In this document: one piece after another, positions 34,197 to 46,100 of the stretch
Position numbering within the stretch: position 1 is the stretch's first letter
How the letters are laid out: every line of letters begins with the position of its first letter
Origin: Daucus carota subsp. sativus
Taxonomy: Eukaryota; Streptophyta; Magnoliopsida; Apiales; Apiaceae
Length of the DNA: 64,000 nt
Assembly: GCF_001625215.2 (NCBI RefSeq)
Contig: NC_030385.2
Location: 8,053,135-8,117,134, forward strand
Direction of reading: 5' to 3'
Notes under the pieces: model-generated
Told to the model about the DNA's origin: nothing
The model's database searches: none
What the model saw: only the letters and a program-made list of their open reading frames with translations
Made by a program: the position numbers and the translations under genes

Positions 34197-36890
34197 ATGG
34201 GTAGTGAGAGAAAGTCGAAGGAAGAAGATGACAAGACCAAAAAGAAGAGAACTCGTCATTCTTCCCCGCAAGGTGTCTCTCTCCCCCAATCTCTCTCTCT
34301 CTCTCTCTCCCCCTCTATCTGTATGAGCTAGTAATGTCCTAATTCTTGTATATTACCACAGATGCAGGGAGAAGCATAAAGCGAAAAACATCTCCAGAGA
34401 AGAGCAGCACTAAAAAGAAGCACAAGTCTCATAAAGGTACACTTACATATATTTATTTATATTCATATATTTTTCTTATTATAGAATTAGTGATTTTATT
34501 CAGACTATGTAGATCAATTGAATTTGAAATAAGGTTGAACCCTAACTTCACGAACTAAGTTAATAATTTCCCGAATAACTGTTCTGTTGGATTTGATATT
34601 AGGTAGAGTTTCGGGTTAAGCTACATGTTTTCAATACAATTGAGTAATTTACGTGTATAACTATTTGCTGTAATGTGGATGATTAAATCGATTGGTCATT
34701 GTCTTGTTAAATGCTATGAGTCACAAAATCTGTAAAATTAAGTGAACTATAATTGGATGTTATTTGTTAGAGAAACTGGACGGGAGTTCCTTTTGTCGTG
34801 CTTGTTAAAAAAACAAGGACTTCAGCTAGCATTTGTATTTTAGTCATCTAAGAGATGCATCAGGCAAGCTCATGGCTACTGCTGAGTGCTGATATTCCAC
34901 TATAAACATGTATCCTCCTGATTTACATAGTCTGCATACTTTACAATTCTACCAAACCAGAAAAGTAGACGACTACGGATCAAGGACAATCAACTGGACA
35001 TTATAAAATTCTCCAAGGGAAGATTAATAAAATTATATTTGGAAATAACGGAAGAAATGCTCTCTGAATTTTCTATAGTGTGGAAGAGAGAAAATTAATA
35101 ATGGCGATCGAAGGAGTAATCTTTTAACTTTCTTCAACTGTGGTTATTTAGATAGAGATAGTGAATCTGAAGTTTGCATGCATAACAAGAAAAATACTAC
35201 TCACTCCGCCCCACCAATTTTGTCCACAGAAATCCACCTTTTGTTCAATCAAAATAAATAAGCTAATAGTTACCAAATTTTTTTCATTGTTTTTATATTT
35301 AATTGCCATAATAAATAACAATTAAATTACTAATGTTTTTTTATAAGCACAATTAAATTACTGTATTAACTAAATGTGGATGATGGTTTTGGGACAAACA
35401 GAAAAGGAAATGTAGACAAAATGAGTGTGACGGACGGGATATGAGTGATAAGATTAGAGTATTTATAATCATCAAGGAATATTCCTAAATCAATGACTAA
35501 TCTCCAATATCATTTAAAAACCAAATTAGAGAGCTTTCGTATTATTATAATGTAATAGCTGTTACTCTGATTGTTTGTTGGCATCCCTTTTTACTATCAG
35601 TTCTAATCCACAGACATGATGGTGCTGGGAACAATCAATTCTCCCGTACAAAAATTCACAACTCCCTACGATATTCTTTTTATATATTATCATCTTAAAG
35701 TAAATGCACTATAAATTGCTCAATGCTGTATATCTGTTCACGTCTATTCAAATATTAGCACTTAACTTTAGTACTAAATACACTGTTTTGTTATTTGGAA
35801 TCAATTAAAAATTATTCTCATGCATATCTAGAAAACATTGTTAAATAATGTCTCATCATCATACTAAGTGGCTGATCTTGTCTCAGAAGTGAAGTCAGAA
35901 ACGAAACATAAGGACAAGCACCACAAGCGTGATCGGCAGTCAGTGAGTTCCTTACTTTGTCCCATTAAGTTTCAACTTGCAAACGACACCAACTACTTTC
36001 TCGCCATGTATGAATGTTAGGATTTATTTTATCCTTTATTAGAGTGGACTCTACCTTTTCTATTATCTATCTCAGCATCTTTTAGTAAGCTGCAAATGTT
36101 AATTTATTTATTTTTATCGCTTATTCATCGAACTTCATATGTGCTGTGTCTCTTAGTTTCATTAAATTGCATTCTGTTGATTTGTTATGTTCAAGCGTAA
36201 GTTTTTACGCATCTTATCTTAATTTTTTACTCATATATATACTGTAGGCCATACTTACAAAATATCAAAGATATATCAAGTTATAATGTTAACTAATCCC
36301 ATCTCGTCAAAATTTTATTGAATTGCATGAATATATTGCCACATTACTTTGATAGTAAATGTCGGGAAATGTATTCACCTATTGTGAGTACTTTTTCTTA
36401 TGAAGATATGGCGCTTTATCAACAATACTGATGTTACTGTAACAGTGTGTACCTCGTTAATAGTCAATATGTGCCAGTGCAACAAACTAAGATCATATAC
36501 AAGTTCATGTAAAGGATTGTAAGTTACTTTATATATATATATATATGATTATGGAGGTCCTTCATCCTATATCTGTATTCTGCTTGGTCATATTACGTGT
36601 GGAATCTGGATCATGAGTGTAATATTATGACTTTTTGCTTCATGTCTGTTCTGCAGAAAGTTGACATAGAAGAAATATCCAGCTCCGATTACTTTAAGAA
36701 AAATAATGAATTTTCCACCTGGCTGAAAGAGGAGAAAGGTGTGTTCTTTTCAGATCTTTCAGCTGATTCTGCACGTGAAAAGTTTTTGAAGTTTGTGGAG
36801 AAATGGAACAAAGGAAAGCTACCATCCCAATACTATGAGGGCATTAGCACCGGGCCTCGAACATCCCATAATTGGAAAATTAAAATGTAA
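34197..36890 (+). CDS. SCI1: STYLE CELL-CYCLE INHIBITOR 1-like protein
   Basis: Four exons (34197-34272, 34362-34436, 35887-35942, 36657-36890) encode 146 residues; every junction is GT-AG with matching phase. The first 70 residues, starting MGSERKSKEEDDKTKKKR, are Lys/Arg/Ser-rich and give nuclear-localisation character. The C-terminal half is the conserved part, containing SSDYFKKNNEFSTWLKEEKG, FFSDLS, FVEKWNKGKLPSQYYEGI and the end TSHNWKIKM. It matches tobacco SCI1, a small nuclear and nucleolar protein that restrains cell proliferation in stigma and style, and Arabidopsis At1g79200. No enzymatic domain is present. A CT-repeat begins intron 1 (34273-34361). Intron 2 (34437-35886) holds a degenerate MITE, and intron 3 (35943-36656) ends next to a TA repeat. 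The basic exons are too short for simple ORF calling; only exon 4 is obvious by itself. Confidence 0.85.
35206..35452. mobile_element. Degenerate Stowaway-like MITE in SCI1 intron 2
   Basis: The left end (CTCACTCCGCCCC, ATTTTGTCCAC) and right end (GTAGACAAAATGAG, GACGGACGGGATATGAG) are imperfect inverted repeats resembling the Stowaway terminus. The boundaries are approximate and the target TA is not certain. Confidence 0.45.
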
Positions 36891-37402
36891 TACGATGGTT
36901 ACTGGTTGATTTGTTTTGCTATTATATGTAAATGACTGTTTTCCGTTGGTTCTGTTTTCTTTTGTGTAGAATTAGGATATTTATATTCGGTTCAGAAAAA
37001 GAGATCTAACAAGCTACACATGCTAATCGAATCTACTAAATTAGTACATCTTTATTTCTCATTTGATGTGTGTACGCAGTGGGAAGCATTTTCCGTAAAC
37101 ATATAGATGTAGACTTATTGTCACTTGAGCATCGGCAGAGAAAGTGTCAGCAATGGCCTTTTCTGATCTTTGCAAGACTGTCTTGTGGATGATTAAAATG
37201 AGTGGATACTGGATAGTAGTATGTCTATATGACATGGTTCTTATCTGACCTAGTTATATTGATTTAACAGCTACTGAGCCAACTAAGGGTTTGTAATTGG
37301 TTAATTGAAACTGAAACTGAAATATGTGTAGTCAAGTGAAACAAAAATTTGCCAAAATTCCCTACTGGAATGAATTTACTTCGCCGATAGCTAATATTAA
37401 AC
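36891..37402. other. 3' flank of SCI1
   Basis: Presumed 3' UTR of SCI1 followed by non-coding DNA up to the first of two inverted Stowaway MITEs. No gene is seen. Confidence 0.45.
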
Positions 37403-37404
37403 TA

Positions 37405-37655
37405 CTCCCTCCGTCCCTTTGAGTAGTATACATTGGGGGACGGGGACGCGGCACGGACTTTAATGCTCCTGCAAAGTGTAGTTGTGTAATCTATTTTTAA
37501 AATTTTTCTTTTTTGAATTAAAGTTTGGATGTTATATTTTTATACAGAAAAAGAAAATCTCAAAAATAAGTTATGTAACTATATTTTATAAGAGCATTGA
37601 AATGCGTGTCGAGCAGTTAAAAAGAAACGTATAGAAATAAATGGGACACAAGGAG
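37405..37655 (+). mobile_element. Stowaway-type MITE (copy 2)
   Basis: 251 bp starting CTCCCTCCGTCCC, flanked by TA on both sides (37403-37404 and 37656-37657). The right end (GGGACACAAGGAG) has diverged. Its interior matches the reverse complement of the copy at 38387-38593 over nearly its whole length, so the two form an inverted pair. Confidence 0.88.
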
Positions 37656-37689
37656 TATATAATTGTGAAATTGCGATATGCACTTTGCA

Positions 37690-37968
37690 TCTCAGGTCCT
37701 GATGTTGCCTGCTGCTGTGCTTCACGCCTTCACTGCGAAGTACTGTGCCTCACTTTGTTTATTTTTGTTTGCTGTGAGCCATTCACATATTGTTAGAAGC
37801 AGCAGTTTATTTCAGAGAATAGTTAGTAGTTGATAAAAACTACTACTCGTATTTGTTGGCACACTGATATCGCCGGTTTCAAAGGAACTCAGTCCTCACT
37901 CGGCAAGACAAAGCAGTACATCGAGTACTGTCTTCGATACAAGGCTCCTCCCTATGTCAAGAAGTAAA
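37690..37968 (+). pseudogene. Unidentified coding-like fragment
   Basis: A frame ending at TAA (37966-37968) reads WHTDIAGFKGTQSSLGKTK and then QYIEYCLRYKAPPYVKK. It has coding-like composition and a basic C-terminus, unlike the AT-rich surroundings. About 150 bp upstream, near 37690-37750, another balanced-composition stretch reads PAAVLHAFTAKYC. Together they could be the last exons of a gene or a captured gene fragment, but I do not recognise the family and find no start, promoter or further exons. It lies between two inverted Stowaway MITEs. Confidence 0.3.
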
Positions 37969-38386
37969 AACTTAAAGAAACGAGATAACTTCTATTTCTG
38001 AATTATTATTTTTTCTGAAAATAACTTTGTATTTCTGACTTGATCAAGATATTCCATCTTTCTCATCTAATTATAGAACGGCATATAAATATTAAGTGGC
38101 GGATACTCAAGATCCATCAATAGCCAAATCTTTTTGTGAAAAGAAATTAAATTTGCAATTTTTTGTATTAAAATTTAACAGGAAAACAATAGATATATAC
38201 TCTGATCTCAGAAAAATAAGACATTTATTTTTGCACTTAACTCAATATATTCGGAATATTCAGTTATAGCTATTGTTTTTTATTTTATATAAAAATATAT
38301 GATTCATATTTATTAAAAATAAAAGAAATTGAAAAATAATATTTATAAATTTTTTTGTTCAGAATAATATTTATAAATATTTATTA

Positions 38387-38593
38387 CTCCCTCTGTCCCA
38401 TTTAATTCTATACGTTTCTTTTTGACTGCTCGACACGCATTTCAATACTCTTATAAAATATAGTTCCATAACTTATTTTTGAGATTTTCTTTTTCTGTAT
38501 AAAAATATAATATCCAAACTTTAATTTAGAAAAGAAAAATTTTAAAAATAGATTGCACAAGTGCCGCGTACCCGTCCAGGGGGACGGAGGGAG
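38387..38593 (-). mobile_element. Stowaway-type MITE (copy 3, inverted to copy 2)
   Basis: 207 bp, CTCCCTCTGTCCC...GGGACGGAGGGAG, with TA at both flanks (38385-38386, 38594-38595). The interior, including the GACTGCTCGACACGCATTTC block, is the reverse complement of copy 2. It ends 153 bp upstream of the PPR start codon and so sits in its promoter. Confidence 0.9.
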
Positions 38594-38746
38594 TACAAAT
38601 TTATTAAAATACATGAAAAACTCCGATAACAATTTTACTGAAATGAGCCAAGCCTGACGGAACCTTATATCTTACTACAGTCTACAAAGTACAAACATGT
38701 AGACATGTAGTACATATTCTTACTCCAGATTAACACCCATGCATAC

Positions 38747-41700
38747 ATGGTTCATTCATTGGCCACAAAGCTGACTCGCTGCTGTAAAACAAACCTCTGG
38801 CCTCTGAAGAAATCATACACCACCTCTTCTTCATCACTAGCTCTTGCAATTACCCATTACAACGTACAGCCCACAATCCTTTTGATTCAATGCCTTGCAG
38901 AGTATCCCAATCCCCAAATCTCAAGCTTTCTTCAAAATGGTTTCTCAAGAATCACTACCAGAGCTGTTGGGTTAGCTCTACATGGATTTATCATAAAGCT
39001 ATCATATGATTTGGGTGTATTTAAGACCAATACATTGATGAACATGTACTCAAAATTTGGGAATTTAGAGGCTGTTAGGTACCTGTTTGATCAAATGCCT
39101 GAGAGAAATGAGGCTTCTTGGAGTACCATGATATCAGCTTATGTGAAGATGGGTTTTTATTTAGATGCTATCAAGTTGTTTGATGAAATGAGATTTGAGG
39201 GGTTTGGGGTCAGTGGGTATGTTGTTGCTAGTGTTTTTACTGCGTGTAATAGGTCACTGGATATGGTGTGTGAAGGGTTGCAAGTTCATGGTTTGGTGGT
39301 GAAAAATGGGTTGTGTAGTGTTTTTGTGAGTACTAGTCTTTTACATTTTTATGGTGTATATGGTTTGGGGTGTGAGGCTCGGAGGCTCTTTGAGGAGATG
39401 CCGGAAAGAAATGTAGTGTCTTGGACTGCTCTCATGGTGGGCTATTCTGGTAGTGGTGACTTTGTTGAGGTTATAAATGCTTTTAAACATATGAGAGTTA
39501 GCGGAGTCGATTGTAACCAAAATACATTTTCCTCGGTAATTAGTGCATGTGGTTCTCTTGAAAATAGATTACTTGGTTATCAAGTTCATGGAAATGTTAT
39601 AAAATTTGGACTTGATGAGGATCTCTCTGTGTCGAACTCATTGGTATCTATGTTTGGTAACTTTGGTGAGGCGCAGGAAGCTTGGAATGTTTTTGACCAT
39701 ATGAATGAGCGCGACACCATTTCATGGAATTCAGTGATTTCTGCATTTGCACATAACTTGATGCATGAAGAAGCACTAGAATGCTTTTACCTAATGCGTC
39801 ATGATCATAATGATTTTGATGCGACTACCCTCTCCACATTGTCATCAGTTTGTGGTACTGTGAATAGTTTGAAGTGGGGTAAAAGAGTTCATGGTCTAGC
39901 AGTTAAATCAGGACTTGAGTCTAATATTTGTGTGTGCAACACTCTTCTTACAATGTATTCCGAAGCAGGAAGATGTGGTGATATGGAAGATTTGTTTAAA
40001 GCAATGCCAGAGAGAAATCTAATCTCATGGAATTCAATGATGGCTAGCTATGTGCAGGAAGGAAGACAGTGGGATACATTAAAAGTTTTAAATAAACTGC
40101 TTCAGATGGGGATAAAATTGAACCATGTGACTTTTGCAAGTGCTGTGGCTGCATGTTCAGACCCTGATTTTCTTGTTGAAGGAAAAGCTGTCCACGCACT
40201 AGTACTTGTCGCTGGGCTCCACAACAATTTGATTGTTGGGAATGCACTGGTAAATATGTATGGAAAATGTGGCATGATGTGGGAAGCTAAGCAAATATTC
40301 CAGATGATGCCCGAGAGAGACCTAGTTACTTGGAATGCTCTTATAGGTAGTTATGCAGAAAATGAGGAACCTGGCCAGGCAATGAAACTTTTTATTTCAA
40401 TGAGAAAGGAAGGCATGCATGCAAATTACATTACCATGATCAATATTCTTGCAGCTTGCTCTACCCCCATTGACCTGCTTAATCATGGAATGCCCTTGCA
40501 TGGGCATTCAGTATTTACTGGTTTTATATGTGATGATTATGTGAAGAATTCTCTTATCACGATGTATGCCAAATCTGGTGATCTTAAGTCAAGTAATAGC
40601 ATCTTTAATGGATGGGGTTGCAGGACCTCTGTTACCTGGAATGCGATGGTTGCTGCAAATGCGCATCATGGTCATGGTGAAGAAGCTTTTAAACTTTTCG
40701 TGATGATGCAAAGAGCCAAAGTTGATTTAGATGAATTCAGCTTCTCTGCAGTTCTTGCTGCTACGGCAAGTTTAGCTATTTTAGAGGAAGGGCAGCAGCT
40801 CCATGGTTCTACCATTAAACATGGGTTTGACTCATCTCTCTATGTTACAAATGCTACAATGGATATGTATGGCAAGTGTGGAGAAATGAATGACGTACTA
40901 AAATTACTCCCTGAAACATATAATCGATCAAGACTATCATGGAACATATTGATATCAGTTTTTTCTAGGCATGGATCTTTTCAGGAAGCTAGGCAAAGTT
41001 TTCATGAAATGACATGTCTAGGAGTGAAGCCTGATCATGTCACCTTTGTCTCTCTTTTATCAGCATGCAGTCATGGTGGTTTAGTTGACGAGGGTCTTGC
41101 TTATTTTGCTTCAATGACCCAGGATTTTGGAGTACCTGTAGCAATAGAACATTGTGTTTGCATAATTGATCTTCTTGGACGAACTGGAAGACTGGCGGAG
41201 GCTGAAGCTTTTATACAAAAAATGCCAGTGCCGCCAAATGATTATGTATGGCGGAGCTTGTTAGCAGCTAGTAGAATCCATGGAAATGTAGATTTGGGGA
41301 GGAAAGCTGCTAAACATCTTCTTGAAACAGACCCATCAGATGACTCGGCATATGTTCTCTATTCAAATGTATGTGCAACCTCAGGGAGATGGGAGGACGT
41401 GCAAAATTTGAGGGGAGAGATGGATTTTAAAAAGGTAAAGAAGAAGCCAGCTTGCAGTTGGGTTAAGTTGAGGAACAAGGTGAGTTCATTTGCAATAGGA
41501 GATCGATCTCACCCACAAACAGAACAGATATACGCAAAGTTAGGAGAGCTTGAAAAGAAGATCAAAGAAGCTGGTTACATAGCGGATACCAGCTTTGCAT
41601 TACATGATACTGATGAAGAACAAAAAGAACATAGTCTCTGGAACCACAGCGAGAGACTGGCCCTTGCTTATGGTTTAATCAGCACTACAGAAGGTTCTAC

Positions 41701-41854
41701 TCTTCGAATTTTCAAGAATCTTAGAGTTTGCTGTGATTGCCATGCAGTCTACAAGTTTGTAAGCAGCATTGTCAATAGACAAATCATGCTTAGAGACCCG
41801 TATCGATTTCACCATTTCGATGGTGGCAAATGTTCTTGTGGAGACTACTGGTAG
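38747..41854 (+). CDS. DYW-class pentatricopeptide repeat protein (At1g16480-like)
   Basis: Intronless, 1035 residues. The N-terminus (MVHSLATKLTRCCKTNLW and onward) is basic and Ser/Thr-rich with no acidic residues, like an organelle transit peptide. PLS-type PPR repeats fill residues about 90-800, with recurring phrases such as FDQMPERNEASWSTMISAY and VNMYGKCGMMWEAKQIF. Then come E domains and a C-terminal DYW deaminase-like domain with the HSE motif (967-969), CxxC (995-998) and the terminal CSCGDYW. PLS-DYW proteins bind single organellar RNA sites and promote C-to-U editing; the deaminase residues are all present, so it is likely catalytically competent. Wording throughout matches Arabidopsis At1g16480. 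The editing target and the organelle are not known from sequence. A Stowaway MITE lies directly upstream and another 250 bp downstream. Confidence 0.94.
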   Translation: MVHSLATKLTRCCKTNLWPLKKSYTTSSSSLALAITHYNVQPTILLIQCLAEYPNPQISSFLQNGFSRITTRAVGLALHGFIIKLSYDLGVFKTNTLMNMYSKFGNLEAVRYLFDQMPERNEASWSTMISAYVKMGFYLDAIKLFDEMRFEGFGVSGYVVASVFTACNRSLDMVCEGLQVHGLVVKNGLCSVFVSTSLLHFYGVYGLGCEARRLFEEMPERNVVSWTALMVGYSGSGDFVEVINAFKHMRVSGVDCNQNTFSSVISACGSLENRLLGYQVHGNVIKFGLDEDLSVSNSLVSMFGNFGEAQEAWNVFDHMNERDTISWNSVISAFAHNLMHEEALECFYLMRHDHNDFDATTLSTLSSVCGTVNSLKWGKRVHGLAVKSGLESNICVCNTLLTMYSEAGRCGDMEDLFKAMPERNLISWNSMMASYVQEGRQWDTLKVLNKLLQMGIKLNHVTFASAVAACSDPDFLVEGKAVHALVLVAGLHNNLIVGNALVNMYGKCGMMWEAKQIFQMMPERDLVTWNALIGSYAENEEPGQAMKLFISMRKEGMHANYITMINILAACSTPIDLLNHGMPLHGHSVFTGFICDDYVKNSLITMYAKSGDLKSSNSIFNGWGCRTSVTWNAMVAANAHHGHGEEAFKLFVMMQRAKVDLDEFSFSAVLAATASLAILEEGQQLHGSTIKHGFDSSLYVTNATMDMYGKCGEMNDVLKLLPETYNRSRLSWNILISVFSRHGSFQEARQSFHEMTCLGVKPDHVTFVSLLSACSHGGLVDEGLAYFASMTQDFGVPVAIEHCVCIIDLLGRTGRLAEAEAFIQKMPVPPNDYVWRSLLAASRIHGNVDLGRKAAKHLLETDPSDDSAYVLYSNVCATSGRWEDVQNLRGEMDFKKVKKKPACSWVKLRNKVSSFAIGDRSHPQTEQIYAKLGELEKKIKEAGYIADTSFALHDTDEEQKEHSLWNHSERLALAYGLISTTEGSTLRIFKNLRVCCDCHAVYKFVSSIVNRQIMLRDPYRFHHFDGGKCSCGDYW

Positions 41855-42106
41855 TGTAGTGTTTAGGATTGTAATCAGAGTAGAACAGACCCATAGCAAC
41901 TTGAATCTGTCTATACACACACAGTAACAGTAGCAATAGATCTTGAGAAGAGAGGAAAAAACGAGGCCTATGTTGTTTGAATTGTTATGGTACTTGGTCT
42001 TGGATTCTTGGTGCATATTTCATAGCAAAAAAACAAAAAGACTTGAGAATATTCGAGCCGTCTGATGATAAACACATCAATTATCTTTAAGTATCTACTG
42101 TAAGTA

Positions 42107-42419
42107 CTCCCTCCGTCCCGATGAATTATATACATTGGGATTGGACACGGAGACCAAGAAAAAGTGTAAGAAATAAGTAAAGTTAGATGAAAAGTGGGTA
42201 AAGTGGTGGGATCCACATATTTTTTTAATAATAGATTTGAGGTGGTGGAGGAAAGTAGTTGGTGTAATAGTGTTTTTATTATTGTAGAATAGAGATAGTG
42301 GGAGAATGTAGTGCGTGGAATAGTGTTTTATATTATAAAAAGTTACTATTTTAGGAATGTATAGAAATGATGAGACATCTCAAAAAGGAAACTGTATAGA
42401 ATTAACTGGACGGAGGGAG
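42107..42419 (-). mobile_element. Stowaway-type MITE (copy 4)
   Basis: 313 bp, CTCCCTCCGTCCC...GGACGGAGGGAG, with TA duplications at 42105-42106 and 42420-42421. It is the same subfamily as 12489-12800 in opposite orientation, sharing the GAGACAT and CTGTATAGAAT blocks. It sits between the PPR gene and the tRNA. Confidence 0.92.
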
Positions 42420-42528
42420 TAGTAAAATAGTGTAAAAAGGATGTAAGGGTTGAACTTAACGCCTCTGATGACAAGCGTATTAGTTGTTTAATAAATGTGC
42501 ATGAAAATGTGTGAATGAAAAAACAGTT

Positions 42529-42601
42529 GCTCTCATTGAGAGTTGAACTCAAGACCTCCCGCTTACTAAACGGGTGCTCTAACCAACTGAGCTATGAGAG
42601 C
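42529..42601 (-). tRNA. trnT-AGU: tRNA-Thr (anticodon AGU)
   Basis: The 73-nt minus strand folds as a complete cloverleaf. The acceptor stem is GCTCTCA/TGAGAGC, the D arm GCTC...GAGC contains AGTTGGTTA, and the anticodon stem CCCGT/GCGGG has loop TTAGTAA (anticodon AGT). The T arm has TTCAACT within a TTGAG/CTCAA stem. Internal A box (TAGCTCAGTTGG) and B box (GTTCAACTC) promoters are intact. There is no intron and no encoded CCA, as in nuclear genes. It reads ACU (and, as inosine, ACC) threonine codons. A partial duplicate of its 5' half lies just upstream in the direction of transcription. Confidence 0.92.
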
Positions 42602-42679
42602 TGCTTGTTAATGTCTTTTTAAGATATTATAACCAACGAGCTATGAGAGCTGCTTGTTAATGTATTTTTAAGATATTAT
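42581..42679. repeat. 50-bp tandem duplication covering the 5' part of the tRNA
   Basis: Units 42581-42630 and 42631-42679 are nearly identical (AACCAAC...GAGCTATGAGAG, then CTGCTTGTTAATGT and AAGATATTAT). The first unit contains the 5' end (acceptor strand and D arm) of the tRNA-Thr; the second is a truncated extra copy with a one-base deletion, lacking the anticodon and T arms. Confidence 0.88.
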
Positions 42680-43131
42680 TAACTATTAGGATCCCAATTT
42701 ACCTGTTTCAAAAACTCTTGAATTCATTCACGGTAGAAAGGCGAGGAAACTGATCAAATAATTTTAACAGGAAAGAGTATAATGACTTGGAGAATATACA
42801 CTTGACAGTTTCGAGCTATTTCTGTTCATTCGGTATGGAATTACGATATAGGCTGATTTTGCACTATAACCATGAAGTTCATAATTCACAGCTAGAATTA
42901 ACACTTTTAACTATAAATTAGAAAATGATAACCCTGCCAATATGACATTTATAAAATTTCTAGTACATTCAAATGCTTTGCTCATAAATGAAATCAGTGT
43001 CACTGATGTAGCTCATGTGCTCAACAGAGTTTTTTAACAGATGTAATGTGCTTCCTAGTCACAAAGAAATCAATGTCACTCTCCAGCTACTCTAAGAAGA
43101 CACATTTACCACTCCTTGTACATGATTAGAT

Positions 43132-46100
43132 TTACTCCACTTCTTGTAGGTAATCCTCAATTTCAGCTGGTGTCAGGACTCTGGAAATAAAAATCACATT
43201 GTCTGATTGGTATAAACAAAAATTTGGATCATGATAAGTTCCAATAAAAGGGTATATCAATTAAAGACGTACCTAAATTGCTTGTCAGCTCCAATAATTC
43301 CAATCTCAATGTTTTTTCCTGAGATTTGTCCTTCAAATCTAGGGGAAATGTACACGAAAGAATTAGAGATGCTATACGGTTGCCTAGTAAAAAGTATGAA
43401 GTAAACTAAACTCATTTTCTCCCCTACATAATGCAAGGATAAATAAGCAAGTCTTTTGTAAAAGCAACAATACACGGAAGATTGAAAACAAAGTAACACT
43501 TGAGATGCATATTTGCCATTACAAGGAAAAAAGAGGAACTTACCCCTCCTTCAGGGTCAAGATAGCAGTGTGTACAGCATCATCCAGTTCCATATCATCG
43601 GTGTATCTACACGAAATAGTAAAAGTGATGATTACACAAAATAGCCTAATTAGGAATCAACTGTAACAAGTGCAATAAAACCAACAGGGCCTGAAGTCAA
43701 CAGTTAATAGAAACCTAGTTGAAGATTACAATGATAAAAGCACTTGAGAGAAAATTAAACATTTCAAACAGTGCAGTACAGGCTGTTCATGATATACATA
43801 CATTGTATGCGAAAAGGATTATACAAATAGTATAATTATAATGTGCAAATTAATTTTTTCCACGACATTGGCCCATTTTTATTTGAGTAATTAGTACAAA
43901 ATGTTAGTACAATTATGTCAAGTTTGATACCCTAATTTCATAATCTTGGGGTAAACATGGAAACATGTGAATTCTTACTATAAACGGAATTCTCAAATGG
44001 GACTGTTACTGGAAAGGAGAGTAATATTGTTTGCATTATTTCACACATCACTAAGTGAAGCATGGATTATAAATTTTGATGAGGATCTTAGTAACACAGA
44101 AGCTATAAAGAAATTCTGCTAAATACATAGTTAAAATATCATCCTACTCCCTTAGTCCCATAACAAGAATCTTACCTGGAAACACTACGCTATATATAAT
44201 CCACCATTACTACACTACACACAATTTCTATTACCTAAAAGACAGCTCCAACACTCTACTTTATTTTCTCATCTGGATTCAGTAAAAAGACAAAAAAGAA
44301 CACTAAGAAAATCATATGATTAATGGTTGTTATTCAAGTCAAACTTCATATGATCAGTTCTGTGGGCGAGGAATGAAGAAGATTCATTAAAAAAAGATAC
44401 ACTGAAAGTAACGGACCTCTTCTCAAGAAATGTTTTTGCATTTGAAACATTTTTCCCCATGGCTGAAGCTTTCCAGGAGAAGTACGAACCTGATGGATCC
44501 ACCTGCAGTACAGACAATCACGGGATTACAGGTGACATATAGGATCTGAAATTCTGAATTGTCCCACAGAGAAAAGAAGACACCTTTCAAGATAAGATTC
44601 ACTATATTTGTTCAGCTAAGGACAGTACAACGCTTTAAGGACTCCTATACAAGGACAGTGCAATGCTTTCTGAATTTAGACACCTCTAGTGAACATGCCT
44701 GCTGTTCTCAGGAGAACCAACTATCTATAAGGTGTCTATTACCTACTGCCATTGCTGATAAGTAGATGTTTGTTTAAGTTCAAATGTCTACCCATTCTGT
44801 ACATCTGAACAGTACTCATAATTCTGTACTATTCAAACCAAAACACTTGTCTTAAAAAAAAGTAGCTTAATCTATACACACCAAGAACATTTAAAAATAA
44901 ATCAAATACCAACGCAGATATCAGTTCTATGTATAGAACCTGCACATGCAAGTGTGATAGCAGGTCAAAAGCAGATGTTATACCTGATACAGTTGTGGCC
45001 CCTTGTCATCAAACCCAGCAACTAGGAGCGAAACACCAAAAGGCCTTACACCACTTCACAACAAAGAAAACAATATGTTCAGGTACATAAATCAAACAAT
45101 AAAACATCTTCTAAAAGTCTCAGCTATATTAATTTGTCAGAGAAACTTAAAATACAGATAGAGATCCATGTGTTAAATCCTCCGATTTACTAATTGCAAC
45201 CTTGGATTCGGATTCACAATTGAAAATTTAAACACGGTGTGGAGACTGGCATGCAAATATGAACCATTAAATTTTAAACATTCTTCATACGTCAAGTAGT
45301 GCTTATTACTGACAGATCTGTTGCAATTAATTACATATAAGACAAAAGGTTGCCAGTTCATAATAAGAGCTAAAATTTGATAATCAGCATATCATAACAT
45401 TTTCCGCAACTAGAGTTGCACAAATAAGATTTTTCTTTTCATTTGACTGTTCTAAACAACTTGAAAAGTGGAGCAAATAGAAGCCAGCTAGTTAAGACAT
45501 CAAATAGGTTTTCAAGAAGTCAGAATCTATAGCTGCCTCTTCTTAATTTTATAGCTTAGAAGTTGGTGAAATTAGTTCTCTCATCAAACAAATTAAATCA
45601 CTGCACATAAAATTCATTTACAATATTTTCGTCAGGTAGGTACAGAGAGAACACATCCATTCAAGATTCTCTATGACCATCCAATATTCAAGGGTTTTAG
45701 ATACTAATCACCCCAAAAAAAGATAATACGCAATAGAATAATACAAGAGTTCAAATCAAAGATAGGAAGGAGGTGGCAGTCGACAATTGGCAGTTGGACT
45801 CTGATTTGGGAGTGATACAATACAAAATTATCTCATTAGAAATTGCATTTGTCTACTCCTACCACAAGCAGAGATAAGATTTAGTTACCCTGATTGTGTG
45901 AACTCTTGCATGACAGCTGCTGTTTCCCTAACAAGTTGTGTGACAGGGATAGCTTCCTATAATTTGCCAAAAAAAATTAATAAATAAATAAATTAGTTTG
46001 CAATATGTGAGGTGAGTGGTGACTGATATATATAAAATGAAGATCACAATAGATAGTAGTGTATTATTAAAGCTTGAACAAACGTTCAATGCACTTATAA

